Of a DNA stretch of 64,000 nucleotides, positions 11,648 to 23,726 are shown piece after piece. Made by a program: the position numbers and the translations under genes. Under the pieces are notes generated by a model, which did no database searches, was not told where the DNA came from, and worked only from the letters and a program-made list of their open reading frames with translations. The stretch comes from Brachypodium distachyon. Lineage: Eukaryota; Streptophyta; Magnoliopsida; Poales; Poaceae. The stretch covers positions 8,701,501 through 8,765,500 of the forward strand of contig NC_016131.3 of NCBI RefSeq assembly GCF_000005505.3, in the 5' to 3' direction. How positions within the stretch are numbered: the first letter of the stretch is position 1; every line of letters begins with the position of its first letter.

Positions 11648-11665
11648 AATACATCAATCTTTGTG

Positions 11666-13895
11666 AAATGAAGGGGTACTAGCGAAAAGGGTCCACATAT
11701 GATGGCTCCAGATTTACAAAACAAAAAAAATATATGAAGATTATGCTAGTACAATACTACTGAGTCACCTGTCCGCAAACGATAGATGTAAGTACTTTTG
11801 GTGATGTGGAGGGAAGAGAAGGAGGAGATAGAGTGAGGTTGTTTGTAAAATTATAGATAGTCTGCAAAATTTCTATAGACAACATACAAATGGAAATTTG
11901 TTATGATGGTGTTTATAATTTGTACTCACGTAAATTCATGACTAAATGTAGACATTTACAGACATATTATTGTGCATGTTGTCTGCAGAATTATCTATAA
12001 ATATAGTGATATTACAGACATCACCTATCTAAATCATTGTCCTTGCCTTACTTGTACTAGATCAAATAAGCCATAACCACTCTCGTTCTAACGGATCTTG
12101 TGATATCTATGTGCTTGGGGAACAAGGCTTTCTCTTAATAATGTAACTAGAATAATTTGTGAGGTATAAGAAATAAATAGAAAAGAAAGATATGAGTATC
12201 TTTTTAAAATAAGAGATGATCTATATATAAGAAAGATAAATCAATCTGTTCTATTGTACTAGATTTCACGTTTCTTCACATCTATTTAATTAATTCTATT
12301 CATTTAAGCATTAATCGCAAGGTATAACTACATAACATGTTCCATTACTTTTTCTAAAGGCATGAAACCCATAAGATAATGTAGTTTTATCAACCATTTA
12401 TACTTATACACGTGAGGTAGGTGTGATAAACAGTTTATACATGTCAGGTAGGCTTGCTAAACATTTTATAATGTTAAAGATAAAGATAATCATGAATAAT
12501 GTCAATTCAGATGAAAGGAGAAAAACAGTTACCCATGGACAGTTACGTAAGAATTTAATCTACTATGTTTACAAATTAAAGAAGAGGCGGTGATTTGACT
12601 TGGGGCTATCGCGGTACCCGACCTGCATCGTTGAGTAGGGGTTTTTCTTCGTTTACAAATTAGATTATTAGTTGTAGTTAGGGTATAGATCTATTTCTTA
12701 TGCCCACAGATTATCCACGAATTGGCTGGTTAAGATCAGTAATTAGGTAAATAAATCTTATTTAAACCGAGAAGTGGTTTTTTAATAATCATGCTAATGA
12801 AGTGCATTCTTATATGTATTCCTCTATTAATGTACTCATGTTATTTCAAAATACAAGACGCACACATTTCTAAACAATTGACCAAGGATAGTCTACACAC
12901 GTGTGTGTTGCATGATACAATATTCACAGTGTTGGATTCATTTTTGGAAATGCTTTTCATCAGAATTAATTTTATACGAACAAACTCACGTATAATTAGA
13001 AAAATCATTGGTTAGGGTTTAAAACACTATTTTGACCAAGAATTACTTTATTCATATATGATTTATATGATATAAATGATAGTTCGAGATGAAGTAAAAT
13101 CGACAAAAATACTAAATAATGTTGGTTCTAAAAACATTTACTAAATAAAACGCCCTTGAAGTTAACGAAGCTTTTCTGTCCTGGAAGGCAAAAAAAACAA
13201 CTTGCTAGTTTGTCCTTCTATTTTTGGGGCTTACGGAAATACGCACCGTTGCTCGTTACTCGACCATGGACATGCATATTTTATTTACAATTATTTTACA
13301 TTGGGAAAGTTTTCTCTTTTTTTTTTCCAAGGATTGTTCTCCTGGGTCTGCAATTTTGAATTTCTCGTTTACACTACTCATAATAACATACAAATTCTCA
13401 AAACTAGGCTTCCAAAAGGAAAACCTAAAATGAGAATTTCTCCCGAATTCTACAAGAACAGGGCCGGTAACATTTGCTCCAATAATGCAATTCTTCAGAC
13501 GAGAAAAACTACTACTGCAAAATTTCCATCTGACGCGATATTAGAGCTGGGTGCAATCCAAAAACATGATCGCGGCTACAAACAACACTTCAATTATAAG
13601 CGCGCATGTGCAACGGTGTGTGAGTGTGCGCATAACCAAGGAGCATCATCTCAAAACAAAAAAAAACTCAATGAGCACAATAGTAGTCACTTAAAAAGAT
13701 CAAAGATTACTATCAAGTATCTCGGTATCCAGTAAATACAAAACATAGATACCAAAAGGGTGAATACTTATCACGCATATTTAGCATGCAGATGTGCTGA
13801 TCATGGCAGCAACTCTACAAATGCAGTGCTGCGCTATTGACTGGTAAAAGTGCATCGAAACAGATACGTCAAAGCCCCCTCACGAATTTGCTTCA
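11666..13895. other. Gene-free AT-rich spacer
   Basis: No convincing coding frame on either strand. The stretch from 11740 to 12020 has repeated TCTGCAAAATT/TCTGCAGAATT-like words. The far right part is the 3' flank of Pescadillo. Confidence 0.5.
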
Positions 13896-16800
13896 TCATT
13901 TACGTTTGGCAGAAGCACTTGAACTGGCTTTCCTTTTCCTTTCCTTTAATAATTCAACGTTGCTCCTTTTCCTCTCCTTGTTAATCTGCGGTCGCAAGAA
14001 GTACCAGTTATATCTCGAAAGGCCGTTCCAAAAGGGCAGATGTGTGCTAAATACAGCTTAAGTGGGTAGAGAAAGGCAGTCCGGTAGTATAGTAAAAGCA
14101 AAGATCCAGCTAAGCGTATGTATTGAGGCATTAAATGCACCAAAACATTTAAAAGTAACCCCAAAAAACAATGAAAAACATGGATGTGGTACATAATGGT
14201 GCGTATTTTCATTGTTTTTTATGGGGGTACTTTTAAATCACCAAAACATTTAAAAGTACCCCCAAAACACTTAAAAGATGGTCCACGCAGATTTCAGTAC
14301 ATACAAAAAAAGTGATGTGGGATTTTTGAGAAATGTGGTAGGTACTCCCTCCGTCCGCGAAAGAGTGTACGTTTGGGGTTTTCCAAGAAAATTAAACAAG
14401 CTAGAAAATGCATTGGAAATGTCCCAACCACCATCTCTCTCCTCTTTAATTCTTCCGCCTCCAATGAGCTAAGTGCATGAAGAAATGTTATTGGGTTTGA
14501 TTTCCATGCAATGAGAGAGAAGCATTTTTTTTCTTAGTCTAAAGTGCTTTTAGAAGAGAGAAGTACACTCTTTTGTGGACAAATTTGAAACCCAAACGTA
14601 CACTTACTTGTGGACAGAGGGAGTATGTAGGAATTATGTAATTGTGTGCTACAAATCCAAATGACTAACAGGAGAGTTACACTGTATACCTTACAAAAGC
14701 CACTCTAAGAGAAAACACACCGTAATATTGGCAAGTAAACAATTGAAGAATACAAAAGGCGAGTAGTTCTTATAAAAAGGGAAGTGCTGCCAAGTAAATA
14801 AAGAACTCCGTCCGTTCCATAATTCTTGTCGAAATATTACATGTATCTAGACGCTTTTTAGGAATAGATACACCCATTTTTGGGCAAATTGGAGACAAGA
14901 ATTATGGAACGGAGGGAGTATTTAACAATAAATCCATATTGATGCACAGAAGAGAGATACCAAGCAGAAAGGGCATATTAGATGTGGTTGTGAAACCAAG
15001 TTATGAAATGGATAGAGTTACTGCGACAAACCAATGGTTGTATCTCGTAAGAACTATGGTTTTTAGAATGATATAAGAACTCAAATCATAGCCGCTGGAC
15101 CAAATTTTGAAGGCTGTGGATCAAGGTGAATCATGCATAACACTGGAAGGTGGAAAGGCAAAGTGCAAAGTGAAATAAATCAGGGATAACTAGAAATTAT
15201 GATGATTTAAGTGGTGCGATCTGGTCCATCAATTCAAAGTCTCTATTTTTAGACGTTACTATTTTAACAATCAATACAACCGTCTCATAAAATTGGGCAA
15301 ATTTTGACCAAAGAAGAGAACTGCGATTTCTTTCAAAACAATTTGAAGACTAAATGAGCAGCACATTATAACATTGAAGTGCAAGAGTAACTAACAGTAG
15401 TGCCATCTAGTACAAGGACACTTACCTCAATTGCTCTAATAAGGCCTTCCGTCTTGTTAGACACGAAAGACTTAGACATCTCAGCCTCATCCTTCTTAGC
15501 TTGTTCAACTAGATCATCCACTTGATCATTAGCTGCATGAGCATCATTATCCACCGCATGGGTTGGATTATCCCCCTTCTTATTTGCCAAACTAGAGAAA
15601 GTCTCTCCCTCAATTTCCATCTTCAGCTCTTCGTGGTATTGTTTCTCTAGCATGTCCAACTTTGAAAGAGAGAAGGGAAAAGCATTACACGAAACACATT
15701 ACGTGCAAAAATATAACTTAAAACAAGAGACGAGTGACTTTTATACTCCCCCTGTTCCAAAATATAAGGCATATATAAATTTGTCCTAAGTCAGAGTTTT
15801 CAAACTTTGACCAAGTTTGCATGAAAAGGTATCCACATCTACAAGACCAAATCAATATCATTGATCCATCATGAAATATATATTTTTTTAGCACAAAGAT
15901 CCATCATGAAATATGTTTTCATAGATTTGGTATCTTAAATATTGATGTATTTTTTCTATAAGCTTGGTCAGACTTCAAAAAGTTTGACTTGGGGCAAAAT
16001 TAATATCTTCTAATTTGGAACGGAGGCATCATGAAATATGTTTTCATAAATTTGGTATCTTAAATATTGATGTATTTTTTTCTATAAGCTTGGTCAGACT
16101 TTTAAAAAGTTTGACTTAGGACAAAATTAATACTCCCTCTGATCCTAAATTGTTGTCGAAATATTACATGTATCTAGAAGCTTTTTAAGAATAGATACAT
16201 CCATATTTGGACAAATTTGAGTCAAGAATTTAGGATCAGAGGGAGTATCTTCTAATTTGGAATGGAGGCAGTACTAAAAAGGTAAGGAGCTCACCTTCCT
16301 CTTCTTTTCAGCAACTTCATTATACTCTGATCTCGCATCTACCATCGAATTATCCTGATCTTCATCACCTAAACCAGGCAAGGGCAACACCTTGTCTTTA
16401 GAAGCAGCTCGCAGTCTCTTAAGGATCTTCTCTTCAAACTCAGGAGTATAACCCACTTCATCATTGTCCACAAAAGGAGATAAATGTGGTGGAGGCACCC
16501 TAAGAAAAAAAAGAAGATTAAGCATTAGTATCATCACTATGTAGTACAGTTATAGCATGAGTGTGATTAGTTGAAAATATTCTTGTACTGCACACAATGA
16601 GTTGTAGACAAAAGGCTATCAGTTCGACATGCAAGGCACATTTTGTCCCATATATAGACTACGTACACCAGTATATAATACCACCAGACACAGGAGTATC
16701 CTTCTTTTTATTGTGAACTTGGAAGATTTTTAATAATATTAGAAAATGATACAAGATTTCATAGCAGTACATTGCGAAGGAGCCGAATAAGGTCAGAAAT

Positions 16801-19800
16801 AACGGCAACATGACTAAGGAGTGAGAGAGATTGTGAAATTCCTTGTAATTTGAAAAGAATATTGTAAAAGTGATTATCAGCATGCTATTAGAGGTTAACT
16901 GTGCACTTGAGAAACAATTTTTAGATATTCAGCTTTCTGATTGGGCGGTTAGATTAGAATTGGGTGGATATGATGGTTTGCATCAAACCCTAATTCATAC
17001 TTATATATTGGTATGATATGGTCAATAAACAACATTTGGTGAGTATGATGTGGAACAGGCATTCAATTGAGCTAGTAAGCTCATATCATAAGTCCAGCAG
17101 CTTCAATATTCCATTATATATACATTATAATTTTTTAAACGCCATTACCATGTCATCGCACACAGAACCATCACATAGTAAAGGCAGTTTATTGAACTTA
17201 GATTGGAGATAGCAGTTCCTGATTCCGAATTTCAAAATATACATAGAGTAGCGCCCACGGCTGGACAAAATATGTGTATATTTGAGTAAGTGTATTAAAA
17301 TATATATTATCGATAGCCAGTGAGATATACCTTCCAACAACATAATATTCTGTTGGCAATACTATGCAATTGTTTACACAATCAAAAACCCATTGTGGCT
17401 GAACATACTCCCTAGAGAGGAAAACATGACTTTGGGTTGGCCTGTCAACAATCTGTGAAATAATGAGTGATAAATCAATTGATAATTCCTAGCCAGGAAA
17501 TAAACTGCATTGGAAGAAAACGTGCACGTGCGAGGAAGATGGTTCGTGGTGTAAACAAAAACTAGACTACTCTGATACCACTGGTAGAAGGTTATGGGCA
17601 AGCAAAACATACCTGATGGGTGATGTCTTGATCAGTTTCATCAAATGGAGCCCCCTCTCCTTCCCACGAAACAGTTCCACCAAATGCCGGAATAATAAAT
17701 AAGAGAGACTCCCTAGGAACCTGAAGTGAAAAGAAAGAGAACAAAAAGATCAGATAAAATATCAAAGCTGAGGCGATTAATTGAAATATAAAAGGCTAGC
17801 AGTAGACCAACTTTCAGTTACCTACCTCACGACTTAAATAAAACTTCAAGTTTTTGAATAAACTCCTACACTCTTTAACAGTACTGTCCTCTGTATCATC
17901 AGCAGTTGATTCTTCTACAAGATGCATTAATGTGCCAGGTTCATTAGCTGGGAGCTGATGTTGAAGCTGTGCTAATCTGAGTTCAGACTCAACAGTTTTT
18001 GAGCCCTCTTCATTATTTTCAGTTTCCTTGTCTTTAATTAACCCATTAGTCTCCGGATTTCCTGGCAGTCTTCCAGAAGACATATATCGGGACAATGCAT
18101 AGAGCTCTGGTAAGAACAGAATAAGAAGTGTTAAAGAAAGAAAAAAAAACCATAGAGAAATATAGCAAACAGAATCAAGGGAACAAATAATAAATGAATG
18201 AGAGCACACGAAGGAAAAAAAATGTTGGTTGATGTCACTATAATACTCCCTCCGTCCGACAATACGGGGCATATTAGGGTTCGGTTGACCAAGCCTTTGA
18301 CCACAAATTACTTCATGAATATGTGACTAATGTGATCGAAATCATAACCATAAGCAAATATCCTTGAATAGAAATATAATGGATATGAATCTATGTCATA
18401 TAATTATATATCAATAGAGTATTTGTGGTCAAAGCAGTGGTTAAAGGAAAGCTAATACGCCCCCTATTGTTCGACGGAGGTAGTAATAAGCACCAGCACT
18501 TACCAGCAGCTAAAGCTTCAAGACGAGGATCCAGTATAGGAGGGTAGTTTACATTTATTGAATGGTAAAGCTTGAAGTTTATAAATCCTAGAAGAGTCTG
18601 CAGGCAGGACAGGACAGTCAGAAAACTAAAAAATCAGTAAGCATAGCACAGATAACATCAATATTTTTTTTCTAAATGGATGTGATAGTGTAGAGTAGCA
18701 GAAATGCACAGGAACTAAAGAGTAGTCACAATGCTGCTTACCTCGTAGAATTCCAAAAAGGTAAGCATCACATTGAAGTCGACATCATCTGTCAAAACTT
18801 GCTGAAGAGCATGTGGAGTTAGCCAGGTAATCTTTTGCCCTTGAACTTCAGCCTACAAAATAAGGTCAAATTATAAATATTGACTATAGCAATATAGCAT
18901 GCGTAAATGCAGTGAATAGGAATGTACAGAAGTATCAAGAATTCAAGATAGGCATGACTGCAAAATTTACCTGGTAGTATATACCCTTGACAGATATAAA
19001 TGTCTTCCGCAGGGCATTAGTTCGAGAAATATATGCTTGCCATTCATGGCTTAGCCTACAAAGTACAAAGATGGCCAAAATGAATAAAAGAATGCATGGA
19101 CAGCATTGTATATTAGGAAAGCAAAAAAAATGAAAGAGGTAAACACCAATGTTCCTTCACACTGCAAGATTGTTCTGACAACTAAACACAGGTGGCTTGC
19201 AAATTAACAGAGTCCAACAGAATTAATATGGATTCTTGCGTCATCCAAGTATTTCGAGGCTTCTGGGAAGTTTCTTACTACTTTTGCGATTATAAATTCT
19301 TGCTTCACAAAACATGAGCCAAATACAAAAATGAACTGTGGTGGCTATACATGTCATGAAGGTCAAAGCATGATCCCCGATTGTAATCAGTAGGAACTTA
19401 AACCCTGTTTGAGGGTTATATGTGTGAGGATAGCAGATGTGTGTGTGTGTGGAGGGGACGGGCATTGTTCCAGAATAGAACATACCTGCGGCAGTTATGA
19501 ATTCGCTGTACCTGCACACGTTCACCTTCAACAGCAGGCAATGCCGCAAACAAGTGCACCATCGTTAGGCAATCATCCAGGTCTCTAAGAGCGTCGACAA
19601 AAGTTGGATATCTGTACAGCAACAAAAGAAACATGGATGTTATATAGAGAGTGCACAGTATGTATCAATCCCAGAAATATCATCTTAAACTCACTCAGCA
19701 CCTTTCAATGATAAGCCTATCGAGTTTGTAAGTTGGTGGCCGATTCAACAATCTGTCTGCCAGATCCCTGTTTTTCTTAGCAATAGCTTTTTTAACTTTC

Positions 19801-21355
19801 TTTCTGTGAACCTTGATTTCCCTGAAATCAAACATGACAGAAATAGCATTACAATTAATAAATTCTGAGCTATGAACAAGGAGTTATCATTATATCATAC
19901 AACAATAACTCAGGAACAGCCCAGTCTATGTAGTCATACGGTATCTGCTCCATGTGATAAAAACAGCTTAGCTAGACACCATATGTCAACATTGTTAAGC
20001 ACACATACAAAACGAACAGACAAGATTTTAATCACTGATGATCAACTAACTACAGAGCGCTAAATATAGCTCTCCACCCAAGGTCACTAACTCGTTGTTG
20101 CATTCCTCAGAACAACAAGCTGGTTAGTACCGAGTAGATAAAAATAAATCAAATACCAAAATCTCGTTTGGAAAGTTCCATAGTAACATATTAGATACAG
20201 CTTAGTTAGACACCATAGGTCAAGATTGTTAAGCATACAAAGAAAACAAACAGACAAAGATTTTAGTCACTGACGATCAAATAACTACATGTTGCTAAAT
20301 TTAGCTCTCCACCCAAGGTCACTAATTCGTTGTTGCGTTCCTCGGAACGACAAGCTCGTTAGTACTAAGTAGATAAAAATAAATCAAACACTCAAATCTC
20401 ATTCGGAAAGTTCCATAGAAACAGATTAGACTACCAGCTGTGAAACAACAATGCAAATAGATCCAGAGTACCTACCGTTTGCACTATTGAGTTCATATCA
20501 ACTATCGCTGTCACCTTAGTTAACACAGGGTAAATGGCATCTCTTTAAAATTAAAGATGAAATTGCAACCGATTCCTGGAACTCTAGACTACGCCCACAT
20601 GGTATATAACATTGAGCACTTAAGCAAAGAACTAAAATCAAGAAACTCCATCGCTTGGAGAGTCGTATCAATGCATGTAGGAGAATTTACTGTCAGGAAG
20701 CTAAGTACCTGAACTTCTCAATCAAAGGGTCATGAGCCAGGAAGGCGATATCCTTCATGTGATAGTAGGTCTTGTGGTTCCCTTCCACCTTCTTCTTCGG
20801 CTCGCGGGGAAATACACCCTTGAGAATGCATAGTTTCCTGCAATATATTGTGAAAAAAAAGGTAAACACAACTCTTCTCGGCGACTTGCAAATAAAATCT
20901 GCCATCCTACTTTTCCCACGCACACAACCAGTATAGAGCACGGCGAATTGGAACAATCAGCTCTGCTAACGTTCCAAGCCACTCGCCACCGAAAAATTGG
21001 CTTGATGGCTTAATGAGGTGTGTTTGAGCTGACAAATACGATGGTCGAGAAAACGTACGCAGCAGCCGAAAAATTGGCCAAAATCAATCGCATCACCGCT
21101 CCTAACTAACCACTCGTGTCATCGGCAATGAGCAGTGAAAGGGAGGTCAAAAAGAACCTGAAGACCGCGAGAGAAATCTGCAGGTAGCTGACCGCCTTGG
21201 TCCTCGTGATATACTTCGCGGCGTTCCCCTCCTTCTTCTTGCCCTAGAACAAACCAGAGGCAACACCTAAGAGACCCTGAGGACGACAGACGAAAGTTCC
21301 TCCGAAGAAAGGAGGGAGACGGGGGGATTACCGCGGGCCGGTAGTGCTTCGGCAT
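13896..21355 (-). CDS. PES: Pescadillo homolog, ribosome biogenesis factor
   Basis: Fourteen minus-strand exons with phase-consistent GT-AG junctions: 21332-21355, 21158-21243, 20709-20837, 19702-19821, 19486-19611, 18971-19055, 18742-18852, 18504-18597, 17826-18106, 17613-17720, 17331-17452, 16295-16499, 15426-15659 and 13896-13985. They give 604 residues. The protein starts [19 protein letters not shown] and has the pescadillo N-terminal domain to about residue 280. An acidic linker and a BRCT domain (about 338-430, [19 protein letters not shown] onward) follow. A charged coiled-coil-like tail ends in [16 protein letters not shown], a nuclear-localisation-like basic end. In other eukaryotes PES joins BOP1 and WDR12 to process 27S/32S pre-rRNA for the 60S subunit in the nucleolus. 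The last intron (1.44 kb) and others carry MITEs, but the reading frame is intact. Confidence 0.95.
14147..14241. repeat. Inverted repeat (hairpin) in Pescadillo terminal intron
   Basis: Arms of about 34 bp (14149-14182 and 14208-14241) both read ATTTAAAAGTA then a C-run then AAAAAACAATGAAAA when aligned in inverse, around a 25-bp loop. A third partial copy of the arm follows directly at about 14247-14275. Confidence 0.65.
14345..14623. mobile_element. Stowaway-like MITE, 279 bp
   Basis: Starts CTCCCTCCGTCCGCGAAAGA and ends GTGGACAGAGGGAG, with TA at each side. The internal arms share the inverted words GTGTACGTTTGGG and CCCAAACGTACAC. Located in the last Pescadillo intron. Confidence 0.75.
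14806..14918. mobile_element. Stowaway-like MITE, ~113-bp subfamily
   Basis: Long inverted ends (TCCGTCCGTTCCATAATTCT against AGAATTATGGAACGGAGGGA) around the core GAAATATTACATGTATCTAG. In the last Pescadillo intron. Confidence 0.75.
15746..16271. mobile_element. Stowaway-like MITE with internal tandem duplication and nested insertion
   Basis: The outer ends are CTCCCCCTGTTCCAAAATAT and AATTTGGAATGGAGGCAG, with TA flanks. About 120 bp of its right half is present twice (about 15905-16027 and 16028-16270). The second copy is interrupted by the MITE at 16133-16245. Located in the Pescadillo intron between the exons at 15426 and 16295. Confidence 0.7.
16133..16245. mobile_element. Stowaway-like MITE, ~113-bp subfamily (nested)
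   Basis: A 113-bp element with ends CTCCCTCTGATCCTAAATT and AATTTAGGATCAGAGGGAG, and TA on both sides. It sits inside the duplicated half of the older element at 15746-16271. Confidence 0.85.
18246..18483. mobile_element. Stowaway-like MITE, 238 bp
   Basis: Starts CTCCCTCCGTCCGACAATAC and ends GTTCGACGGAGGTAG. Matching internal arms (ACCACAAATTACTTC against the TATTTGTGGTCAAA side) are typical of a long-hairpin Stowaway. In a Pescadillo intron. Confidence 0.7.
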
Positions 21356-21422
21356 GGTGGCGGCGGAGGCGGTCGCTCTTCGGAGAAGGCGAAGGGAAAC
21401 TAGAGAGAGGGGAGTTGGGATT

Positions 21423-21470
21423 TAGGGTTTTGGCTTATATTGCGGCGGGGCGGGGCTGAGGCGGTGGGCT
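21423..21470 (-). promoter_or_regulatory. Telo-box and site II element upstream of Pescadillo
   Basis: On the gene's strand, AAACCCTA (complement of 21423-21430) lies 68 bp upstream of the ATG. AGCCCA, the inverse of TGGGCT, lies at 21465-21470, with another TGGGCT near 21518. Telo-boxes combined with site II elements are known to mark plant ribosomal-protein and ribosome-biogenesis promoters, which fits the gene. The functional role is inferred. Confidence 0.6.
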
Positions 21471-21499
21471 TGGGGACTCTGCATAGTGGGCGAGAGATG

Positions 21500-23520
21500 G
21501 ATTCGGGCTTCGGGTTTTGGGCTGTTGGCGTCTGCTTCCGGTCGTGTTTTTCTTTTCTTCGTTCCGAATGTACAACTCAACAAATTTCGCTCAAAAAAAA
21601 ATCAACAAATTGATGTCATTCTTCTCTCAACAAAAAAAATGTTGTCAAAATTGGTCTCAGTCTTCTCTCAACAAAAAAAAAGTTGTCATTATATCTGTTT
21701 GTAATATACGAGGCTAGAACTATAAGCTTGTTTGACTTTCATTATTCGGGTCTGAGATCCTGGATTTCTTTTGGCTTCCACGAAACAACTTGACGGCTGT
21801 CATGAAATTTGATACAACATACAATCTAAAATTTCATGTAATCACACATATACCTAACCAAAATTCATATTTAAAAGTAATCATTTCTCTAGGTTTATCC
21901 TTCATTCTACAGATCCATGTGTCAAACGACCATGTTTTTTTTATCTAGAATTCAAACTCAACTAAACAGAATTCTATAAAAAAAAATCTGATTTTGTTTC
22001 TACCAAATAAAATGAAAAAATGCCGCACATACTATACATTTCTTCTCCTTCATGTTTCTTCTGAAAACAAGAAACGAGATCGAGGATTGAAATCCATGGG
22101 TACTTCTCAGGCATTAACACATAGTAACAAACAAAATGTGCATGTACTTCATATGCACGGGTCATATATAACTTAAAAGAAAAACCATTCTGCATTTTGC
22201 ATATGCTTCTCAGGCATTAACACATCATTAAGAAAGACAACTCCCGGTAGAGTTTATGCACAATTACATCTTGTTGGAACAACTAGCATGGTGTTGCGCA
22301 AGAAAAATATTTATACATCTTTACTGCCAACTATCATTCATGTGAAAACTTTTTTATTTCTCAACTTCAAATTACATTAAACTCTAAAACCGTGAAATTC
22401 TTTTGTCTGTGCACCATTTTGTGCATGATATTATATCAGTACGACCGATTAAAACTTTCGATACTGTAGGTCGGCTGAAAATATATAAGATACGACATGT
22501 CATGTTTGCGGTGATATTACAAAAATAAACTTGAATGAAATTGGAGTCACTGGAAAGGCAAGGCTAAACAACTCCAATACATCTAGAAAAGAAAAACCAA
22601 CCAACCCCGAAACACCCTGGTTCAGAAGCGTACCACGTTTTATATGTGGTTTCAAATAGTAATTCACAATTAAAGTTTAGAACGCAACTCATTGTACGTC
22701 AATGATTTAGTGTACAATAGAGACATCAGATAGAGGGGAAGCTCATTTTTTCATGTAGCAAACATTCTTGGAGAGGCACCTATGTTGAGATTTTCAAATG
22801 GACATAGCCGGTGTCAGCGTGGATGTCGAGGAATGTGGTGACATTTGATGACAGACATCATGACGTTCCAGATGAGACAGTAGAAAGACATTGCATTAGT
22901 GGAGGATGACGAGATGCACTCGGCAAGATAGGATAAGGATAGTGGTCTTAGGGATCCATGTCAACAAGTTAGTTGGGATTACGAGGTGAACGAGATCCAT
23001 TGGTCGTGGCGATATTTGTGTGGGATTCAAGGAGAGGTTTTTGGGTTAAAAGCAAGGAAAGTTGAGTAGCGAACATGGAATCGGGATTTCCAGCTCATTA
23101 TGATTAGAGGACATTTCAAGTCATAGTTAGCATGACTAAGAGGCTTCATACAGCCTATGAAACACTGAAAAAACTTGTATAAAGCGGAAATGAGTAACGT
23201 GACGTCCTTGTGTTTCAAGGACGGTTGATCGATCTATGTCATGTACTTCAAAATATGTTCATATGGCGGGCAAAATGCGGCTCTGACGAAAAATTATGTG
23301 TACCCATAACAATTTCAAATTTTAGTTTTTTCTGGGCGATACTGATCGACTAAAAAAAATTATGATTAATCGTAAGGCCCGAATAGTTAATGTATTTGGC
23401 CTCAAACCAAGCATGACGCAAAAGCGCCTCCTGGTCCCACTTGCGTGAGAAGGAAACCCAACCCAGGCGCCAAATTCTAGCCGCGGATTTCCCGAACCAG
23501 AGCCCAGCGCGGCAGCGCCG
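21500..23520. other. Gene-free spacer between Pescadillo and CDT2
   Basis: AT-rich, with short oligo-A duplications near 21590-21690 (CTCTCAACAAAAAA words repeated). A diverged, end-less copy of MITE element A lies at about 21770-22015. No gene was seen. Confidence 0.5.
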
Positions 23521-23545
23521 CCACAGCTTTCGCGGCTTCTTCTTT

Positions 23546-23582
23546 TTTCCCGCGGCTCGACTATGAAAAAACTCTTCCCGCC
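23546..23582 (+). promoter_or_regulatory. E2F-like sites in CDT2 promoter
   Basis: TTTCCCGC at 23546-23553 matches the E2F consensus exactly. TTCCCGCC at 23575-23582 and CTTTCGCGGC near 23527 are close variants. They lie 145-200 bp upstream of the start codon of a replication-control gene. Regulation by E2F is inferred. Confidence 0.5.
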
Positions 23583-23666
23583 GGCGCCTCGCCCGCGCGG
23601 AGCAAATCTCCTCACATAAACCTCGCTCACCCGCCAACTCCTTACTACAATCTCCATTCGCCATCT

Positions 23667-23672
<6 letters not shown>

Positions 23673-23706
<34 letters not shown>
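23673..23706. repeat. (CT)n microsatellite in CDT2 5' leader
   Basis: A run of CT dinucleotides about 34 bp long directly upstream of the CDT2 start codon, probably in the 5' untranslated region. Confidence 0.85.
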
Positions 23707-23707
<1 letters not shown>

Positions 23708-23726
23708 CCCCCTTCCTCTCCCTCAG

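Noticed and set aside
13986..15425. A missing penultimate exon of Pescadillo
   Set aside because: The exon ending GLIRAIE joins in phase to INKERKRSN. This aligns with the family's continuous C-terminal segment, so no exon is missing.
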